Assembly (NCBI GenBank): GCA_014529385.2
Contig: CM043950.1
Coordinates: forward strand, 67,730,435 to 67,794,434
Source of the DNA: Adiantum capillus-veneris
Lineage: Eukaryota; Streptophyta; Polypodiopsida; Polypodiales; Pteridaceae
Direction of reading: 5' to 3'
Length of the DNA stretch: 64,000 bases
Part shown: in pieces, positions 32,357-45,400 of the stretch
How positions within the stretch are numbered: the first letter of the stretch is position 1
How the letters are laid out: every line of letters starts with the position of its first letter
Notes under the pieces: model-generated
What the model was told of the DNA's origin: nothing
What the model saw: only the letters and a program-made list of their open reading frames with translations
Databases searched by the model: none
Made by a program: the position numbers and the translations under genes

Positions 32357-33459
32357 TCTGTTCGAATTTAAATTGCGAGTACTTCATAAAAAGGTGATTG
32401 ATACTTGTGCCTCTATTCCGTGGCATTATTTTTATATTTTGAAAACAACTCTTATGTGTTTTCTTTAATCGCACATCACATCACTCATTAAGATTCACAG
32501 ACATGGAATTTTGTGTACACTTAAGTTGGGCTCTCGAAAAGCATTTTGTACGAGCATGCATTTAAGTGATTGAGCAAACTTTTACGTATGTACTATGAGA
32601 AATAGAATTCCAAAAAAAAACTTTTGCATTTTTCATAATTACCTCTCTCTATACTGAGTTGGTGTTTCTTACAGTGCCCAAAATTGAGTCCAAGTTTCTC
32701 CTAATGGCAAGTACGACAAGCACCTTAAGCATCTTGGTCATCAAGCACGACAAGCACCTCAAGCACCTTAGTCAGCAAGCACGACAAGCACCTCAAACTT
32801 GGGCCGGGTTCCCGCTTCAAGCTCAGCCCTAGCTTACCTAAGGTCAAAGGACTTTTTAACACTAACCTTTGGAGGTCTTTAATGAAGCTAACCCTAAGGT
32901 TTTTAAGCTCCATTAGCTGGCCTTGCTCTTTGACATACCATCTCTCATTTGGATCCCTTTACCATTGGCCCCGTGTTGAGATAGATATGAAAGCACATGT
33001 CTATATTCTAACCCTTGTTCTCATTTATTCTCTCACATTAAATGATCATTTTAATATGAGAAAATAATTTGGATTGGAGATATTAGATTTTATGACATTA
33101 CCTCTCTCTTGAAATCATAGTCGTCCTGGACTATGAGGTAGAAGAGATAAAGCCTTAGTCATTAGTCAATCTTGCTTAGCGGATAGAGGATCCCTTTTTA
33201 GCCTATGACATCTTTCCAAAATAGATTACTAATCCATTTGGTGCTTGAGAGACATAGCTGCTGCAAGCATGTCTGCTCTTTAGTCCATTTCATTCTCCCA
33301 AAGTAGAGTGACAAATTCTAGTTGATATTTGAGAGACGTCGTCATCACAAACGTGATTCTAAGCATGAATATTATTGAAATTTGTGCACAATAAAAAGAG
33401 AACTAGTCTTATAAGACAAAAACATTAATCATTCAAAAGAAATTTGTACACTTGCTTAC
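32357..33459. other. gene-free interval
   Basis: No gene recognised. A short diverged 27-bp-scale repeat of AGCACGACAAGCACCTCAAG lies at about 32,710-32,800. The left LTR of the minus-strand chromovirus should lie here or nearby, but I could not identify it. Confidence 0.5.
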
Positions 33460-33878
33460 TCTAATGTAGCATTGTAAGCATTGACAAGGTTCATACTATC
33501 CTTAAGCTGCATTTCTTGCATCCATCTGGCATCTTCAAAATGATAATTTTTGAACTTAATAAGATACCTTCGGATAATCTTACCTTGTCATAGTACCTTA
33601 TTTTCATGCCGAAGGATAACTTCGGGTTGTAGCACTTCTTCTTGGTCTTCGATTTTGGGAGAGTCTTCAATAATTGGTTCACTTGGTGGCTTTCCTTTGT
33701 AGAGCTTAAGTAGGTTCACATGAAAAACATTGTGTATGAGCCAATGGTTGGGAAACTTGAGTTGATAAAACATCACATTAATGAGCTTCAAGATTTGGAA
33801 AGGACCATAGTATCTTTTTGCTATCTTAGCATAGTACTTTTGATGGCCCGTAGGATTTTTGCCGATCATTTGCCTCAA
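33460..33878 (-). pseudogene. chromovirus integrase C-terminus and chromodomain
   Basis: It reads YYGPFQILKLINVMFYQLKF, NVFHVNLLKLYKG (the GPF/Y end of the integrase) and then VILRHENKVL, a stop, GKIIRRYLIKFKNYHFEDAR and WMQEMQL. That matches the chromodomain pattern (I..R......YL.KWK......W). Chromodomains target such elements to heterochromatin. The stop and a frame change inactivate it. Confidence 0.8.
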
Positions 33879-34139
33879 TCGAGCCTTGGAAAAATTAAGT
33901 AAGATCCAATCATTTCTTTTGAACGTTAAAGACCCTATGTGCTTGTCTCAGCAACAACTTTTTGCCTTTGTTGAGAGATGGATATAGACTCTTTAATCTT
34001 TTGAAAAGGTTCTTGTAGGTCACGGCTATACTAGCAAGGGACTTTTAGGTTGTCCCTCAATTATTTAAAAAGGTGCTTTTTTCGTAGAAGTATGTACAAT
34101 ATTATTGTACGTACACTCTACAAGAGGTAAGTACTTTTC

Positions 34140-34633
34140 TCATTGTGAGCGTTGATCTACTTCGGTAATATAAGTCTTTAGTAGATCGAGTATCATAAGA
34201 TTGGCTATCTCACTTTGGCCATCCGTTTGTGGGTGATAGGCCGAAGAGAAATTCAATCTTGTTCCTAGATTTTCAAAGAGATATTTCCAAAAATTGCTGG
34301 TCATTCTAGGATCTCTATCTGACACATGGATGTTGGCAATCCATGGTGTTTGAAAATCTGTGATATGAAGAGAGTTTCCATTTGGTGTGCCTTAATATTC
34401 TTTTTGACAGGAATAAAGTGTGCTTGCTTGCTAAACCTGTCGACTATTGTCCATATTCCCGTATTCCCTTGGATAGACTTGGATAATCCAAAGATAAAAT
34501 CCATGGATATACTCTCCCATGGTGAATTTGAGATAGGAAATGGCTGGAGTAATCCAGGTTGCTTCCCTCTATCATACCTGGTCTTTTGGCATACCGCGCA
34601 TTTTGAAACATACTCTTGTATGTCCACTTTCAT
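34140..34633 (-). pseudogene. chromovirus integrase zinc and catalytic core
   Basis: YVSKCAVCQKTRYDRGK (CxxC), SISMDFIFGLSKS (first Asp) and, after a frame change near 34,320, SDRDPRMTSNFWKYLF (second Asp) and SSAYHPQTDGQSEIAN (Glu). The order is that of a Ty3 integrase. Confidence 0.85.
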
Positions 34634-34663
34634 GGTAGGCCAATAGAAATACGTCTCTAGTCC

Positions 34664-35314
34664 TTAGAGAGTAGGTTGAATGCTTTTATACCCCGCATAG
34701 GGAGGAGCACGGGATTCATACATGACTTTCTCAAGAAGGGAGTGGGTAACACAGCCTATTTTCGTGGAGAAGATAACCATCCAGAAGGTGAATGGTTCCT
34801 CTTTCTTCAGTATGTCTCTATAGTCAGAGTCAGTAGCATACACATCTATCATAGAAGATAGATCATTGTGAGTAGCTATAGACACCGCATTAACTTTTGG
34901 TCGTTGTGAAAGTGCATCGGCCACTTGATTGTGCTTACCAACAATGTGAGCAATATGAAAATTAAATTGCGAAAGAAAATTTTCCCACCTCATTTGTTTG
35001 TGTAAAAGCTTGGTTTGCATCATGAAGTACTTGAGACCTTGGTGGTCTGTTCGTAAAATGAATGGAGTCCCTAGTAAATATTGCTTCCATGTGTCTGGGG
35101 CATGTAGAAAAACTAAAAGCTCTTTCTCATAAATGCCTAAGACACGTTCATCTATATTGAGCCTTCGACTCTCGTATGCTATGGCATGCCCTTCTTGAAG
35201 CAAGACTGCTCCAAGGCAATCACCACAAGCATCACATTTGTACCTCAAATGGCTTTGAGAGATCCGAAAGTATGAGGACTGGTTGGGAGGTAAGCTTCTC
35301 TTTGAGCATGTCAA
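34664..35314 (-). pseudogene. chromovirus RNase H
   Basis: YKCDACGDCLGAVLLQEGH, YESRRLNIDERVLGIYEKEL, FILRTDHQGLKYFM and HIVGKHNQVADALSQRP are the standard Ty3 RNase H motifs in order. The frame then enters the integrase linker. Confidence 0.88.
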
Positions 35315-35321
35315 AAGAATT

Positions 35322-35971
35322 TTACTCCTTAGCAGTCCATATATACTTAACGTTCTTCTTTGTTAAGTCATGTAATGGTCCTGCTATTTGAGAAAATCTT
35401 GCTATGAAGCGTCTATAGTATGCACACATACAAATAAAGCTTCTTAACTCATGTAGATTCCTTGGATTAGGCCATGCTTTTATTACCTCTAATTTTGATG
35501 GATCCATCTGGATACCATCTTGAGAGATAATATGACCTAAGTGTTGAATCTCTTGACGGAAAAGTTCACTTTTCTTTTGGTTGAGAAAAGGATTGTTCTC
35601 CCTCAATGCTTGAAAAATCGCTTGGAGATGTTACTTGTGTTCCTCCAAGGACTTGGAGTAGATGATGATATCATCATCTTCCCAGTGAATTTGAGGTAGG
35701 GTCTAAATATTTTCTCCATTAATTGATTGAACGTGGCCGGTGCATTAGTCAAGCCAAAAGGCATGACTATATATTCATAAAGACCAAATCTTGTGCGAAA
35801 CGCGGTCTTTAGGATATATTCTTGTACTTGCCTCATGATCTCCTCTTGTTGAGCTTGAGAAACTTGATAAGGAGGCTTGTTAGGTGGTGAGCTTCCTGGT
35901 AGGAGCTCAATTCGATGGTCATCATCCCCTCGTTTTGGAGGTAAGTCCATAGGGATATCATCGATGAACAC
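35322..35971 (-). pseudogene. chromovirus reverse transcriptase with internal deletion
   Basis: It starts [20 protein letters not shown] and goes through [11 protein letters not shown] straight to [20 protein letters not shown]. About 70 residues with the first catalytic Asp are missing. The catalytic DD box survives only in a shifted frame ([15 protein letters not shown]). HLGHIISQDGIQMDPSKLEV and RRFIARFSQIAGPL follow. Confidence 0.87.
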
Positions 35972-36252
35972 ATCTTGGAATCCTTTTAGCTAACTCTTCT
36001 AGATTCCTACCATTTATATTTGATAAAACATTAGGACCTTTTAGGGACTCTTTGACAAAAATCATGTGCGCAAAAATTGAACTCTTCATTGATTTATCAA
36101 AAGCAGGTGAATTTACAAGTGGTATAGTACGACCAAACTCACTAGCATCTATATACATGTTCTTTCCCCTGTAGGTGAAGTAGATTCTCCTTTCAGGGAA
36201 CTTCATGTTGGCAGCTATGCGGTTGAATCAAGGTGCCCCTAGAATAGCATCC

Positions 36253-36642
36253 TTATGTTGGAAAGGAGAGATGAAAAAATCTTCTTTGTCTGACATAGAT
36301 TTGGACATGGAGCCTCAACTTCCCAATCAAGGGAGTAAAAAAGGCTCGCTGTCCCTTGAAAGCACTGTTGGCCGTTACAGCATCTCCCATCTCGAAAGCT
36401 TGAATGCCCAACTTGGTGGTGAACTCCGTTGATATGAAGTTTTGAGTAGAGCCAAGGTCAAACAAGATGAAGGCATCATGATCCCTTACCTTTCTCCAAG
36501 CATAGGAGAGAGGTGCACCGTTGCAATGAGCATCCTCTTTTGGAACTTTGATGGTGGAAGATCTAGGAGTCTCATTGCAAGCATTTCTCTTGGGGCAAGA
36601 ACAATAACCATGTCCTTGCTCCCCACACTTTGATCCTTGCAA
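36253..36642 (-). pseudogene. chromovirus zinc knuckle and protease
   Basis: CGEQGHGYCSCP is a damaged CCHC knuckle. The protease site reads AFILFDLGSTQNFIS, where DSG has become DLG, so the catalytic loop is altered as well as the frame being broken. Confidence 0.8.
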
Positions 36643-37339
36643 AAAGCTTCAAGCACTTCAGGAGAGAGTTTGTTTTTATCTTTGTAAACTCCCTTCTCCT
36701 TGGACCGATTGTTGTTGTTATTGTTGGAATTGCCTTGGGAAGAATTTTGGGCATAAATTTTTCCTTTGGCGCATTATTTTTGTCTTTGTTTTCCATGGGC
36801 TTCACATTCAGTCTAGCCCCTTGTTGGAAATTGATGCGGGAAGCAACCATGGTGTGGTGGATTACTTCAATAATAGAATCAGGCCGTTGGGAGTTGACAT
36901 ATTCGGCCATCTCTTTAGGTAATCTCGCACAAAATTGTTGCTTTTGCTCAGCAAAGTCTATCTTTTGGAAGACAGTAGCCTTGAGATGTAAGTCCCAAAA
37001 TTTGTCCACATATTTGTGACTAGAATCATGGGAGAGAAGCTTCAAACTGCGCCATTCGGTGAGCACTTTGTCCTTTGCATCACTTGCAAGGAATTGCTTC
37101 ATGATGGAAACTCCTAGAATTTTCCATGTGTTTGGGGCTTCACCGTTACCACGAAGGCTAGCCCACCATTGACAAGCCGATTTCTGAAAGTTCATAGCTA
37201 CATGGTATAGCTTGGAGGAGTCCGTGAAGCCCTCGTCTCTAAAGGCCGCATCAAATTGTTGGATGAAGGTCAACACTTTGTCAAATGTAGGGGTGATATA
37301 ACTCCATGGGTGTTGACAGTCACAATTTGATATCATCAC
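36572..37339 (-). pseudogene. chromovirus gag
   Basis: FIQQFDAAFRDEGF, KLYHVAMNFQKSACQWWASL, LTEWRSLKLLSHDSSHKYV and QQFCARLPKEMAEYVNSQRP match the Ty3 gag capsid pattern. The tail loses frame before the zinc knuckle. Confidence 0.82.
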
Positions 37340-37340
37340 A

Positions 37341-39272
37341 ATTGTACTTTCAAGAAAAAAAATTGGAATTTACAAAGGGATAGTGAAAAAGGTCAACTTC
37401 TCAAGCTGATTCCAAGCACTATTAGACACGGTAGACTGTGTTGGTCATTGTTGGCTGCTAGTTGAACAATTTTAATACTGCTTGATTTTTGCTAATCGTT
37501 CAATTAGTGTTACTAGGCCTTTTCAAGTGGAAGATTTGGTCATGTGCATTTGACTACGAGTAAGTGAACACTATGTTCAACCTCTAGGCACGCATCTCTG
37601 ATTTGGTTTTATTCCATTTTTGAATAATCTTTGCTTGAGCTTTCTAAGTAGGAGATGTCAGCTTAAATGCTTTCATCCGTTTTTCTCTTCAGAGACATAA
37701 CAAGGTCATGTAGGAGCAAAGAGTTTTGGGATGTAGTGTCCTAGATACATTTTTGCCATTAAGGATCTATATGGTAGAGTTTTGTTTAGCACATGTTGGC
37801 ACAAGAGGAGCAACATGGCCTAGGAACTCATGGAGACCAGTTTAGCCAGTGTGGAACAAGCATAACGAGGGTCCCTCTCACTCAGGTCATAGAGTGTTTA
37901 CGATACCTCCACACACAAGTACATCTATTTGTAGTATTCTCTTTTTCGAACATCTTTATCTAAGACATATTCCACATGTGGAGAATATGAGTCTCTTGGA
38001 TTGACATTGGTGCCCATTATTTCAATTATATGTCATAGCAAAATGGCTAGGTATTGGTCAAATCCGTTTATTAGACCATTTTGAGCACGTCATATAAGGA
38101 GCAATTTCAGTGGCAAAAAATATCGGGGATACCTTGTAAAACTTGTTAAGGCTACAAGCATGATTAAACATCTTCAACGGATGGTTGTTTACACATGTAG
38201 AAAAGCTATGTTTTGTTAATGAACATGTTTCATTAGGTATCTAGGTGTGATTGATTTTCACATTCTATTATGGTTCAAATATGTTAGCGTGGTTCTCACA
38301 TGGACATTATTTTGTTCTTCCCTGTGAGCTGTGAGCATAACATTATCCATAAGCATTGGCAAATTGATTATGGATATGCAAGTTTAGATCTATTTTTGCT
38401 AAATGCATGCACACTAGGGGTTATATGCCCTAGTGTTTAGCAAAGGCTGCTTTGGAGTGGCATGCACATTCATGACATTAGTAGATTATAAAGCATTTTG
38501 CGCTATATGTGCAATATCTCTAGGAGATTAACTCTGGATCTACCAATCACCGATAGAGGTCATGGCTCAATTTGGTGGGTACTTGTAGATGAGTTGACTA
38601 AAATTATTGATTAATTATCCTTGTTATGAGTCATTTTAGAGGACTGTTTGTAAAACGGTGGGAAAACACACCTCAGTACTGTCAGTTATCCAGAGACGAT
38701 AGGTAGTTTACAAGTGTTGATCTTGTGCTAAAGAATATTCTAAGCGCGTATGTTAGCACCAAGAAATCCAATTGGAAAGGTTTTCTCTCTAGTTGGAGTT
38801 TGCTTACCATGAGGGAAAGCATGCCGCAAGACTAAGTTTAGTCTCTTCATGTTTACATCAGGATCTCAACCTCAATCAGCAGTTACAATGGAGTTCTTTA
38901 CTGATGAAGAATGATATTAACTCAAGGACTTACACATTCTGATGAGCAACGTCAGCTAATCACTTTCATGGAAAGTGAAAAGAGGTACTCTTTAGATACA
39001 TCTTACTTGTACTAACTTGTTTAGCATACTCAATGGAGTTTTAAATGGAGTCTGTACACTATGTTGGTGAGTATGGTCCGGTTATATAAGACAATTGCAA
39101 CATGACAACAATGTGGAAAATCAAATGCTCTTCTTGATTTCATTGAACCTCCTATTGAACCACGATAGCGGGATCCATGAAGGATGCCAATGTAGAAAAC
39201 ATTAGCATTCTTATGAAGATATCACCACTTTTGTTTTCGAGGACAAAAAGACTTCTCCAAGGGGGGAGTAAT
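37341..39272. other. gene-free interval
   Basis: No gene recognised over 1.9 kb. The last ~130 bases (GAAGATATCACC..., TTTTCGAGGACAAAAAGA, CCAAGGGGGGAG) look like the 3' end and purine tract of a plus-strand chromovirus whose coding part is gone or unreadable. Confidence 0.5.
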
Positions 39273-39824
39273 GTAAGAACAAGGGAAAACATAGGGGTTT
39301 CACGGACCCACACCAAGGGCTGGCTAGTAAATATGGACAAGGGATTCTAGATATAAACGGCAAAGGACTTATATAAGTGATGGTAGGGTGGAGAATCCTT
39401 AAGGAAGTTCCCTAGGTTCTTACACTAGTATTAGAGCTTAAAACTTTTGGGGAAAGAGAGCGTGGTCTCTTTGTATTTACATGTCTTTTGAATGTTTTTG
39501 CATGGCGTGGAACCAAGGAAGAAGAAGTGGGGGGTGGCCGTGTGCAGCTACTCCAAGGTCGAGAAGAAGGAGCAAGTCGGCCGTAGCAGAACCGGGGCCA
39601 AGTGGGCTCGTTGGTGCCGCTCTGCTGACAATGTGGTAGGCCACAAAAACACTTCTCCAAGGGGGGAGTAATCTAAGGCCAAGGGAAAACCCAAGGGAGT
39701 CGCGAACCCATGCCAAGGGCCAGCTGCTAGATGTGGACACGGGTTCTAGATATGGACGACCAAGGGCTTATATAAAGGGTGGTAGGGTAGAGAATCCTTA
39801 AGGCAGTTCCTTGGGTTCTCACAC
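39273..39824 (+). mobile_element. TRIM-like pair of short LTRs
   Basis: Two related ~152-bp LTR-like segments (39,273-39,424 and 39,672-39,824) enclose a 247-bp internal part. The first has TGTAAGAAC...GTTCTTACA ends. Right after it, TAGTATTAGAGC (39,426-39,437) is the iMet primer site TGGTATCAGAGC with two transitions. Before the second lies the purine tract AAGGGGGGAG. The layout LTR, primer site, short non-coding interior, purine tract, LTR is that of a TRIM. The two LTRs are only roughly 80% alike, and a second purine tract precedes the first LTR. A recombination product of a longer element is therefore also possible. Confidence 0.65.
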
Positions 39825-39829
39825 TTTTC

Positions 39830-40910
39830 ATGTAAAAGAAGCTGAAAAAGTTACAATGGGATGATGAATGTGATAAGTTTTTTTGATGGTTAAAGCTTAT
39901 CATTTCTAAGGCTCCAATTGTGAAACCTTCACAGTGGAATTCACCATTCCATGTGTTTATTGATGCTACAGATGTTGCAATCGGCACACTATTGATGCAA
40001 GGCAAGGTGGAGAAATGGTGTAGACCCATTTACTATGCTATTTTTTCTTTGAGCCGAGCAGAGAAGAAGGCTTTGAGTAACAAAAAGGAAAGCTCTAGGA
40101 ATGATACATGAAGTTAGCAAATTGCGGCATTATCTACTCAACAACAACAAGTTTGTGTTCCATGTGTATCACTCATCTTTAATGTACTTGGTTGCAAAGC
40201 AAACCCTACACAAAAAATTTGCTCAATGGATACTGATACTAAGTTTGAGTTCACTATCATTCACACACCAAGGAAACAACATGATGTTATCGATTATTTA
40301 TCTTTGCTTGAGATGGATATTTGCCAGATGGAGTACAAGGTATTAGCATTGAGGATGATCTTCCAGATATAGCTTTGTTTGTAGTCACAATGCATTTAAA
40401 TAATTGGTATGAAGACATGTTTTATTAATTGTAAACAAGGCTATTCCCTGCAAAATGTTAACAAATATCAACAAAAAAGAACGGCATTGCAAAGCTGCCA
40501 TTTTGAGGTAATTGCAGGACAACTCTATAGGAGATGTGCCATCACAATTCTATGCCAATGTGTACCTTGATATGAACATGAGACAATTCTCAAAGACTTA
40601 GCAAAGACTCAGCTTATGAAAAAACTAGACCCGGACACTTTTCTAGAGAGGCCACAACAAAGGAATGTTGTGGACGATGGTTTTTAGAGATGCTCACATT
40701 CATGCAAAGATTTGTGAACGTTGCCAATGGATCAGCCAACCAACCACCAACAAAGATTGGATGAAGCATTTTCGGGTACTATCTTTGGGCCTATTCAAGA
40801 AATGAGATTTAGATTTTGTTGGTCCTTTCAATCCCCTGTCATGGCTGGGTGGAAATTCATATTTACTGTGGTAGCTACTACTGACTACTGCACGTACTAT
40901 TTCTCATGAA
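39830..40910 (+). pseudogene. decayed Ty3 pol fragment (RNase H to integrase)
   Basis: KKLKKLQWDDECDKFF, FHVFIDATDVAIGTLLMQ, KLRHYLLNNNKFVFHVYHSS and YLVAKQTLHKKFAQWIL are RNase H pieces. Near 40,700-40,900, CQWISQPTTN and SFQSPVMAGWKFIFTVVATT are integrase pieces. Frames change repeatedly. It is unrelated in strand to the minus-strand chromovirus next door. Confidence 0.75.
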
Positions 40911-41020
40911 CAAATAACTTACAGACACATCTCTACACGAGCCTTAATTTAATCTTGTAGTATCTAAACTGAGCTTCTTCAATATAAAGTGACTGCATTC
41001 CCTCAACAAACATAAATCAT

Positions 41021-42196
<1,176 letters not shown>

Positions 42197-42388
42197 TGAA
42201 GGAGTACAAGCGGAAGTGCAACGCGAGAGAGAGTGCAAGAAGAAGAGCACAACGATATGGTGAACTCGCTCTACTATAATGTGTAGAGCATAGTGAGTTC
42301 TTATTAGGTTTTTACAAAAGAATATGTGTACATACCTGGCGGCCCGCCCACTTACCTGGGCGACCACATTGGGCTTTATACCCCAGCA
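42197..42388 (-). repeat. copia 3' LTR
   Basis: 192 bp. On the minus strand it begins TGCTGGGGTATAAAGCCC, with a TATAAA near its start. The preceding tract AAGTGGAAGGT is the purine tract. Confidence 0.93.
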
Positions 42389-42477
42389 ACCTTCCACTTA
42401 AAGTCCAATGTGGTACTTTAAGTGTGAGAGAAGCTACTATACAAGCTAATATACAAGAGATGTAGAGAAGTGATGTA

Positions 42478-45400
42478 CTACCCTACACCTAACTGCTTGC
42501 GAAAATGCGCAAAGCACTCTGAGGGAAGTCCTTTTGTAAGTAGATCAGCAGGATTTTCTGTGGTGTGAACTTTGACAAGCTGAAGTTGCTTATCCTCGAG
42601 CATTTCCCTGATGAAATGATACTTCACATCCACATGCTTTGTCTTTGAGTGATAAACTGGATTGCGAGCCAATTGTATAGCACTTTGACTATCACAATAT
42701 AACACAGGCATCTCTTCTTTGATTCCCAAATCTGTTACTAGTCGATTAAGCCAAATTGATTCTTTGCATGCCTCTGATGCTGCAACATATTCAGCCTCTG
42801 TAGTAGACTGAGTAACACAATCTTGTAATCTAGAACGCCATGATACTGCTCCACCAGCCAATGTAAAGACATACCCTGATGTAGACCTTCGGTTGTCTAA
42901 GTCACCTGCATAATCTGAGTCTGTAAAACCCTTTACACTTAGCTCTTGACTCCCATAGCATATACGCATACTCTTTGTAGCTTTCAGGTATCTAAATATT
43001 CCTTTCACTGCCTCCCAATGTTTCTTGCCTGGGTTTGACATGTATCGACTTACTACTCCCACTACAAATGCAATGTCTGGGCGAGTAGCAATCATTGCAT
43101 ACATCAAACTACCCACTGCAGACGCATATGGAATCTTATCCATTTCAGCCTGTTCTTCCTCAGACATAGGACAATCTTGTTTGCTAAGTTTCACATATGG
43201 TGGCAATGGAACACTCAATGCCTTTCCCTTCTCCATATTGAAACGTTGCAAAACCTTGTCAATATACTCTGTTTGAGATAACCAAATCAACTTCTTTGAT
43301 CTCTCTCTCTCAATGCGCATACCAAGTATATGACTTGCCTCACCCATGTCTTTCATGTCAAACGATTTTGCCATCTTTGACTTCAAAGCTGAAATTTCTT
43401 CCAAGTGCTTGCCAGCAATCAACATGTCATCCACATACAAAATAAGGATCAGCCAACTACCATCCTTAGCCTTCTTTGTATATAGACAGTGATCGAACTC
43501 ACTACGTTTGTAGCCTTGAGAAAGCATAAACTTGTGGAATTTATGGTACCATGCCCTCGATGATTGTTTTAAGCCATAAAGACTCTTTAACAACTGGCAT
43601 ACCCAATCTTCCTTGCCTTTCTCAACAAACCCTTCTGGCTGCTGCATGTAAATTTCCACATCTAAATCACCATGAAAGAACGCTGTCTTGACATCCATTT
43701 GGTGCAACACCAAATCTAATATGGCAACCAATGCAAGAAAGCATCTCAATGTAGTCATCTTGACCACCGGAGAGAAGACTTCATCAAAGTCAATGCCTTG
43801 TTCTTGCTTAAAGCCTTTGGCAACAAGCCTTGCTTTGTACTTTGGCTGACTATCATGAGCGGTGATCTTATACCTGTAAACCCATTTACAGGGTAGAGCC
43901 TTTTTGCCCCGTGGTAATTTAACTAGCTTCCATGTCTGGTTTTTATGCAGAGCTGTCATCTCTGACTGCATGGCCAATTGCCAATTCCCGGAGTCCTTCA
44001 TTTGCACTGCTTCCTTGTAACATGAAGGCTCATTGCAATCAATCAACATGACATAGTTCATAGATGGAACAAACCTATCAGGAGGTCGCGTGACACGTCC
44101 AGATCTACGCACAATAGGTGGCTCAGGCTCAGCCACAACTTGTGGTTCCACTCTATCCTGTCCTTGCTCCTCTTGAGCCCTGACATTTTGTCTTGCACGT
44201 GTAGGTCCATCTTCTTGGAAGACAACTCTTCTAATCTCCTCAACCCTCTTTGGTTTAGAATGATATTTGGATTCATTAAAGTGAACATCATTGCTGCGGA
44301 CAACCTTTCTGGATTCGGGATCCCAAAGTCTGTACCCCATCTCACCAGAATTACCATAGCCTAGAAAGATGCACTTTCTACTCTTTGGCTCAAGTTTGTT
44401 CCTAAATTCCTTTGGAACGTGAGTATATGCCTCACAACCAAAGACTCTGAGATGCTTGTATGAGGGCATTTTGCCTAACCATACCATCTCTGGCACTGAA
44501 TCCTTCTGCAAAACCTTGCTAGGAGATCTATTTACAAGATGAACAGCTATTGATACAGCTTCAGCCCAAAACCCATTTGGCAGCTGTGCATTAGACAACA
44601 TACTTTTGACCTTCTCTTGTATGGTCCTAATCATCCTCTCAGCAACACCATTTTGATGAGGATTGTAAGGAGCAGTAAGTTCACGTTTTATACCTTTTGA
44701 CTCACAAAAGTCCTGAAAGGCCTTTGAAACATACTCTCCACCATTGTCAGTGCGTAAGCATTTAAGCTTCTTGCCACTCTGATTCTCCACAAGTGTCACA
44801 AACGTTTTGAAAACACTAAACGCTTCATCCTTGTGCTTGAGAAAGTAAACCCATACTTTCCTCGAGTAATCATCTATAAATGTCATAAAGTAAGAAGCTC
44901 CCCCTACAGATAGGTTAGGCATAGGTCCACACAAATCACTATGAACAAGTGCCAACTGTGTATCTCTTCTACTGCTTCTATGCTTATGTGGCTGCTGTGT
45001 TTGCTTACCATACAGACAATGTTCATAGAATTCAAAATCATTAAATGAAAATCCAGGCAAATAACTAGAACGAGACAAGATTTCCATTCCCTTATTGGAC
45101 ATATGTCCTAACCGGCTATGCCACAAAGAAACGTTCGGCTGCTCGGTTACATTGATTACATTTTTAGAGACATTTGATACATAAATCATGTAAAGTCCTC
45201 CAGACTTTACTCCATGTGCTACTGTCATAGAACCCTTGGATATCTTCCACATGTTCTGTCCAAAAGTGGTGACGTAGCCAGCATCATCAAGTAAACCTGT
45301 GCTGATGAAGCTCTTTGTAATTGCGGGAACATGTCTCACATTCTTCAGCATGAAAGAAGAGCCATTCTGAAACTTCAATTGAACATCTCCAACACCTAAG

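Larger units (their letters stand above)
33460..37340 (-). mobile_element. decayed Ty3 chromovirus
   Basis: In transcription order: gag (37,339-36,572), zinc knuckle and protease (36,642-36,253), RT (35,971-35,322), RNase H (35,314-34,664), integrase (34,633-34,140 and 33,878-33,600) and chromodomain (about 33,640-33,460). Every domain is interrupted by stops or frameshifts. A ~70-residue part of the RT is deleted. LTRs could not be identified on either side, which fits an old insertion. Confidence 0.88.
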
